59,361 bases of DNA, taken from positions 1-59,361 of the forward strand of contig NZ_JBNUPE010000012.1 in assembly GCF_050409585.1 (NCBI RefSeq). Reading direction: 5' to 3'. Below, piece after piece: positions 58,138 to 59,361 of this stretch. Made by a program: the position numbers and the translations under genes. This stretch comes from Facklamia sp050409585 (GTDB lineage Bacteria > Bacillota > Bacilli > Lactobacillales > Aerococcaceae). The stretch's first letter is position 1. Every line of letters begins with the position of its first letter. The notes under the pieces are model-generated. The model did no database searches. It was not told the origin of the DNA and saw nothing but the letters and a program-made list of their open reading frames with translations.

Positions 58138-58944
58138 TTAATCATGAAGTGCCAGTCCAGCATCATTTAACCATGCATAGACGAGACCAATAACAAGTCC
58201 GCCACCAATAAAGTTTGCAACCCAAGCAACAGTCCAAGCTAAAAGAACAGGCACTAACTGAAGAGCTTCTGCTTGATAATTACTAAAAGCAACTAAACTA
58301 AATGATCCAAAGTTAGCCACCACATGTTCATAACCTAAAAACACAAACATGAAGATAGCGCCGAAAACAATAACTATCTTAGCAATTTCTTCTTTAGCCA
58401 ATAAATAACCAACAATTGCTATGTTTACAAAGGTGTTGGCTAAAATCCCTTCGATGAAGATCAAAGCTAAATCTTTACCTAACTTTCCATTTACAGTAGT
58501 AACAATAAAGCTTTCAGCAGTCAATTGACTGAAAGCGCCTGTTTGGGCAACGATAAAGGCCGCTACAAAAGCTCCAACTAGATTACCAAGGGTACAAAAT
58601 AGAAGAATCTGAACGGTCTTATTAGGACTTATAAACTTGTGATAAGTACCTGCCGTTAAATACATCATATTTGAAGTAACTAATTCTTGATGTAGGAATA
58701 AAATAAATAAAAGACCAAAAGCAAATAGGATTGAATAAACGAACTTGCCAATATGAGGAGCTCCAACATTAATATAATCCGCAGCATAAACGCCAATAGC
58801 TGTAGCTAATACTAACATAGCTCCTGCATACATAGAACGTACAAAATAACGCGCTTTACTCTGTTCGAACAATCCAACCTTCTTATTTACAGAAGACTCA
58901 ATGATCTTAACAAACTGTGACTGATTTACAATATTTTCTCTCAT
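58138..58944 (-). CDS. Formate/nitrite transporter (FNT) channel
   Basis: A 268-residue protein with six membrane segments. FNT signatures: HQELVTSNMMYLTAG after the second segment, LGNLVGAFVAAFIV, and the central-pore His in GYEHVVANFG. FNT proteins form pentameric channels for formate, nitrite or lactate; in a fermenting lactic-type bacterium formate or lactate export is likely (inference). AAAGGAG precedes ATG 58944. Longer N-terminus (~30 residues) than FocA. Confidence 0.92.
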   Translation of the reverse strand: MRENIVNQSQFVKIIESSVNKKVGLFEQSKARYFVRSMYAGAMLVLATAIGVYAADYINVGAPHIGKFVYSILFAFGLLFILFLHQELVTSNMMYLTAGTYHKFISPNKTVQILLFCTLGNLVGAFVAAFIVAQTGAFSQLTAESFIVTTVNGKLGKDLALIFIEGILANTFVNIAIVGYLLAKEEIAKIVIVFGAIFMFVFLGYEHVVANFGSFSLVAFSNYQAEALQLVPVLLAWTVAWVANFIGGGLVIGLVYAWLNDAGLALHD

Positions 58945-59211
58945 TCTTTAACTCCTTTAAAGTTATTTAACAACATTCTATAGTTTAGAGGTTTATTACT
59001 TTATTATCAAGTTAAAATAATAGAAATTATAGCAAGAATAATGAAAGTTTAAAGACAGTGAGTGGATATAAGTTTTGAAATTATAACTTAACTAGTATTA
59101 CAGGGAAATCTTTCTTCAAAAATAAATTGAAGAAAAGAAAAAGCTTTATTAGAAGAAGTTAAAGAGAAATTCTTCGTAATAAAACTTAAAATTGTTTATT
59201 TATTTTATAAA

Positions 59212-59284
59212 AGCCACCTGCCGGGATTGAACCGGCGACCTCTTCCTTACCATGGAAGCGCTCTACCTGCTGAGCTAAGGCGGC
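59212..59284 (-). tRNA. tRNA-Thr (anticodon GGU)
   Basis: A complete 73-nt cloverleaf on the minus strand: acceptor GCCGCCT with AGGTGGC, D-arm TAGCTCAGCAGGTAGAGC, anticodon stem CTTCC/GGAAG with loop ATGGTAA (anticodon GGT), T-arm CCGGTTCGATTCCGG. CCA is not encoded. Confidence 0.97.
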
Positions 59285-59308
59285 AAAAAGAAATCTATAA
59301 AAAAAAAA

Positions 59309-59361
59309 CTCCGCCAGTAGGGCTCGAACCTACGACATCATGATTAACAGTCATGCGCTCT
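59309..59361 (-). tRNA. tRNA-Asn (anticodon GUU), 5' part cut by window edge
   Basis: The 3' part of a tRNA on the minus strand: anticodon stem CATGA/TCATG with loop CTGTTAA (anticodon GTT), T-arm CGTAGGTTCGAGCCCTACT, acceptor strand TGGCGGA and discriminator G at 59309. It lies 24 nt upstream of tRNA-Thr, so both probably belong to a tRNA array continuing to the right. Confidence 0.95.

Noticed and set aside
58945..59211. Possible small gene or RNA in the 267-bp gap between the FNT gene and tRNA-Thr
   Set aside because: Very AT-rich, no open frame with a ribosome-binding site; only a weak hairpin (TTTCTTCA/TGAAGAAA near 59112-59136) that could end the tRNA transcript.
1..59361. CRISPR arrays, prophage, toxin-antitoxin or restriction systems
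   Set aside because: No regularly spaced repeats, phage genes or defence-type gene pairs were seen anywhere in the window.

Overview
The window is about 59 kb of low-GC Gram-positive (Firmicute) chromosome. Family content and gene order point to the order Lactobacillales: walRKHI-walJ-htrA-rlmH, ddl-murF-cshA-acpS-alr, cdaA-cdaR-glmM, tsaB-rimI-tsaD next to abcF-rex-groES-groEL, and rplM-rpsI. The long LysM proteins, class A sortase and overall gene style suggest something near Aerococcaceae or Carnobacteriaceae. That placement is inference, because no rRNA gene is present. It reads as core chromosome; the only trace of a mobile element is a 46-codon transposase-like remnant at the left edge.

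Layout, left to right. 1-3.0 kb: a small membrane protein, the ribosomal operon rplM-rpsI behind an L13 autoregulatory leader, and a niacin module (NiaR repressor, NiaX transporter) with a visible operator. 3.1-7.2 kb: a flavoprotein, a secreted protein with nine LysM-like modules, and a short unknown gene. 7.3-11.4 kb: a compact operon for capsule chain-length and tyrosine-phosphorylation control (cpsB, cpsD, cpsC) plus a nucleotide-sugar dehydratase, with no glycosyltransferases. 11.7-21.9 kb: groESL (CIRCE), rex (self-operator), an ABC-F ATPase, the t6A genes tsaB and tsaD with two acetyltransferases, proS behind a proline T-box, and signal peptidase I. 22-27.7 kb: sortase A, a LURP-one-like protein, a lone phoU, a LysM protein with a hydrolase-like C-terminus, and an OatA-like acetyltransferase; a WalR-type box lies between the last two.

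27.8-39.5 kb is the cell-wall stress operon walR-walK-walH-walI-(two DUF2207 genes)-walJ-htrA-rlmH. It is unusual because two paralogous DUF2207 membrane proteins sit inside it, and because a cluster of DnaA-box sequences lies between htrA and rlmH. 39.6-51.3 kb holds trmR, a CNNM/CorC transporter, a CBS-domain c-di-AMP sensor candidate, a glyoxalase-II-like hydrolase, the alr-acpS-cshA-murF-ddl envelope cluster, an unknown gene, lemA and nagB. 51.4-59.4 kb holds a secreted Thr-rich protein, an AraC regulator, the c-di-AMP/cell-wall operon cdaA-cdaR-glmM, yidD, an M24 peptidase, a formate/nitrite channel and two tRNA genes (Thr, and Asn cut by the window edge).

The common theme is the cell envelope: precursor synthesis (NagB, GlmM, Alr, Ddl, MurF), wall modification (OatA-like), surface anchoring (SrtA), wall-binding secreted proteins (LysM), export and quality control (LepB, HtrA, YidD), and envelope sensing (WalRK, CdaA/CdaR). 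Several regulatory RNAs and operators can be read directly: L13 leader, T-box, CIRCE, Rex, NiaR, a WalR box and a probable cre site. The strongest candidates for something new are the DnaA-box cluster, the DUF2207 pair inside the wal operon, the multi-LysM protein, and the shared 14-bp promoter motif between nagB and the secreted Thr-rich gene.
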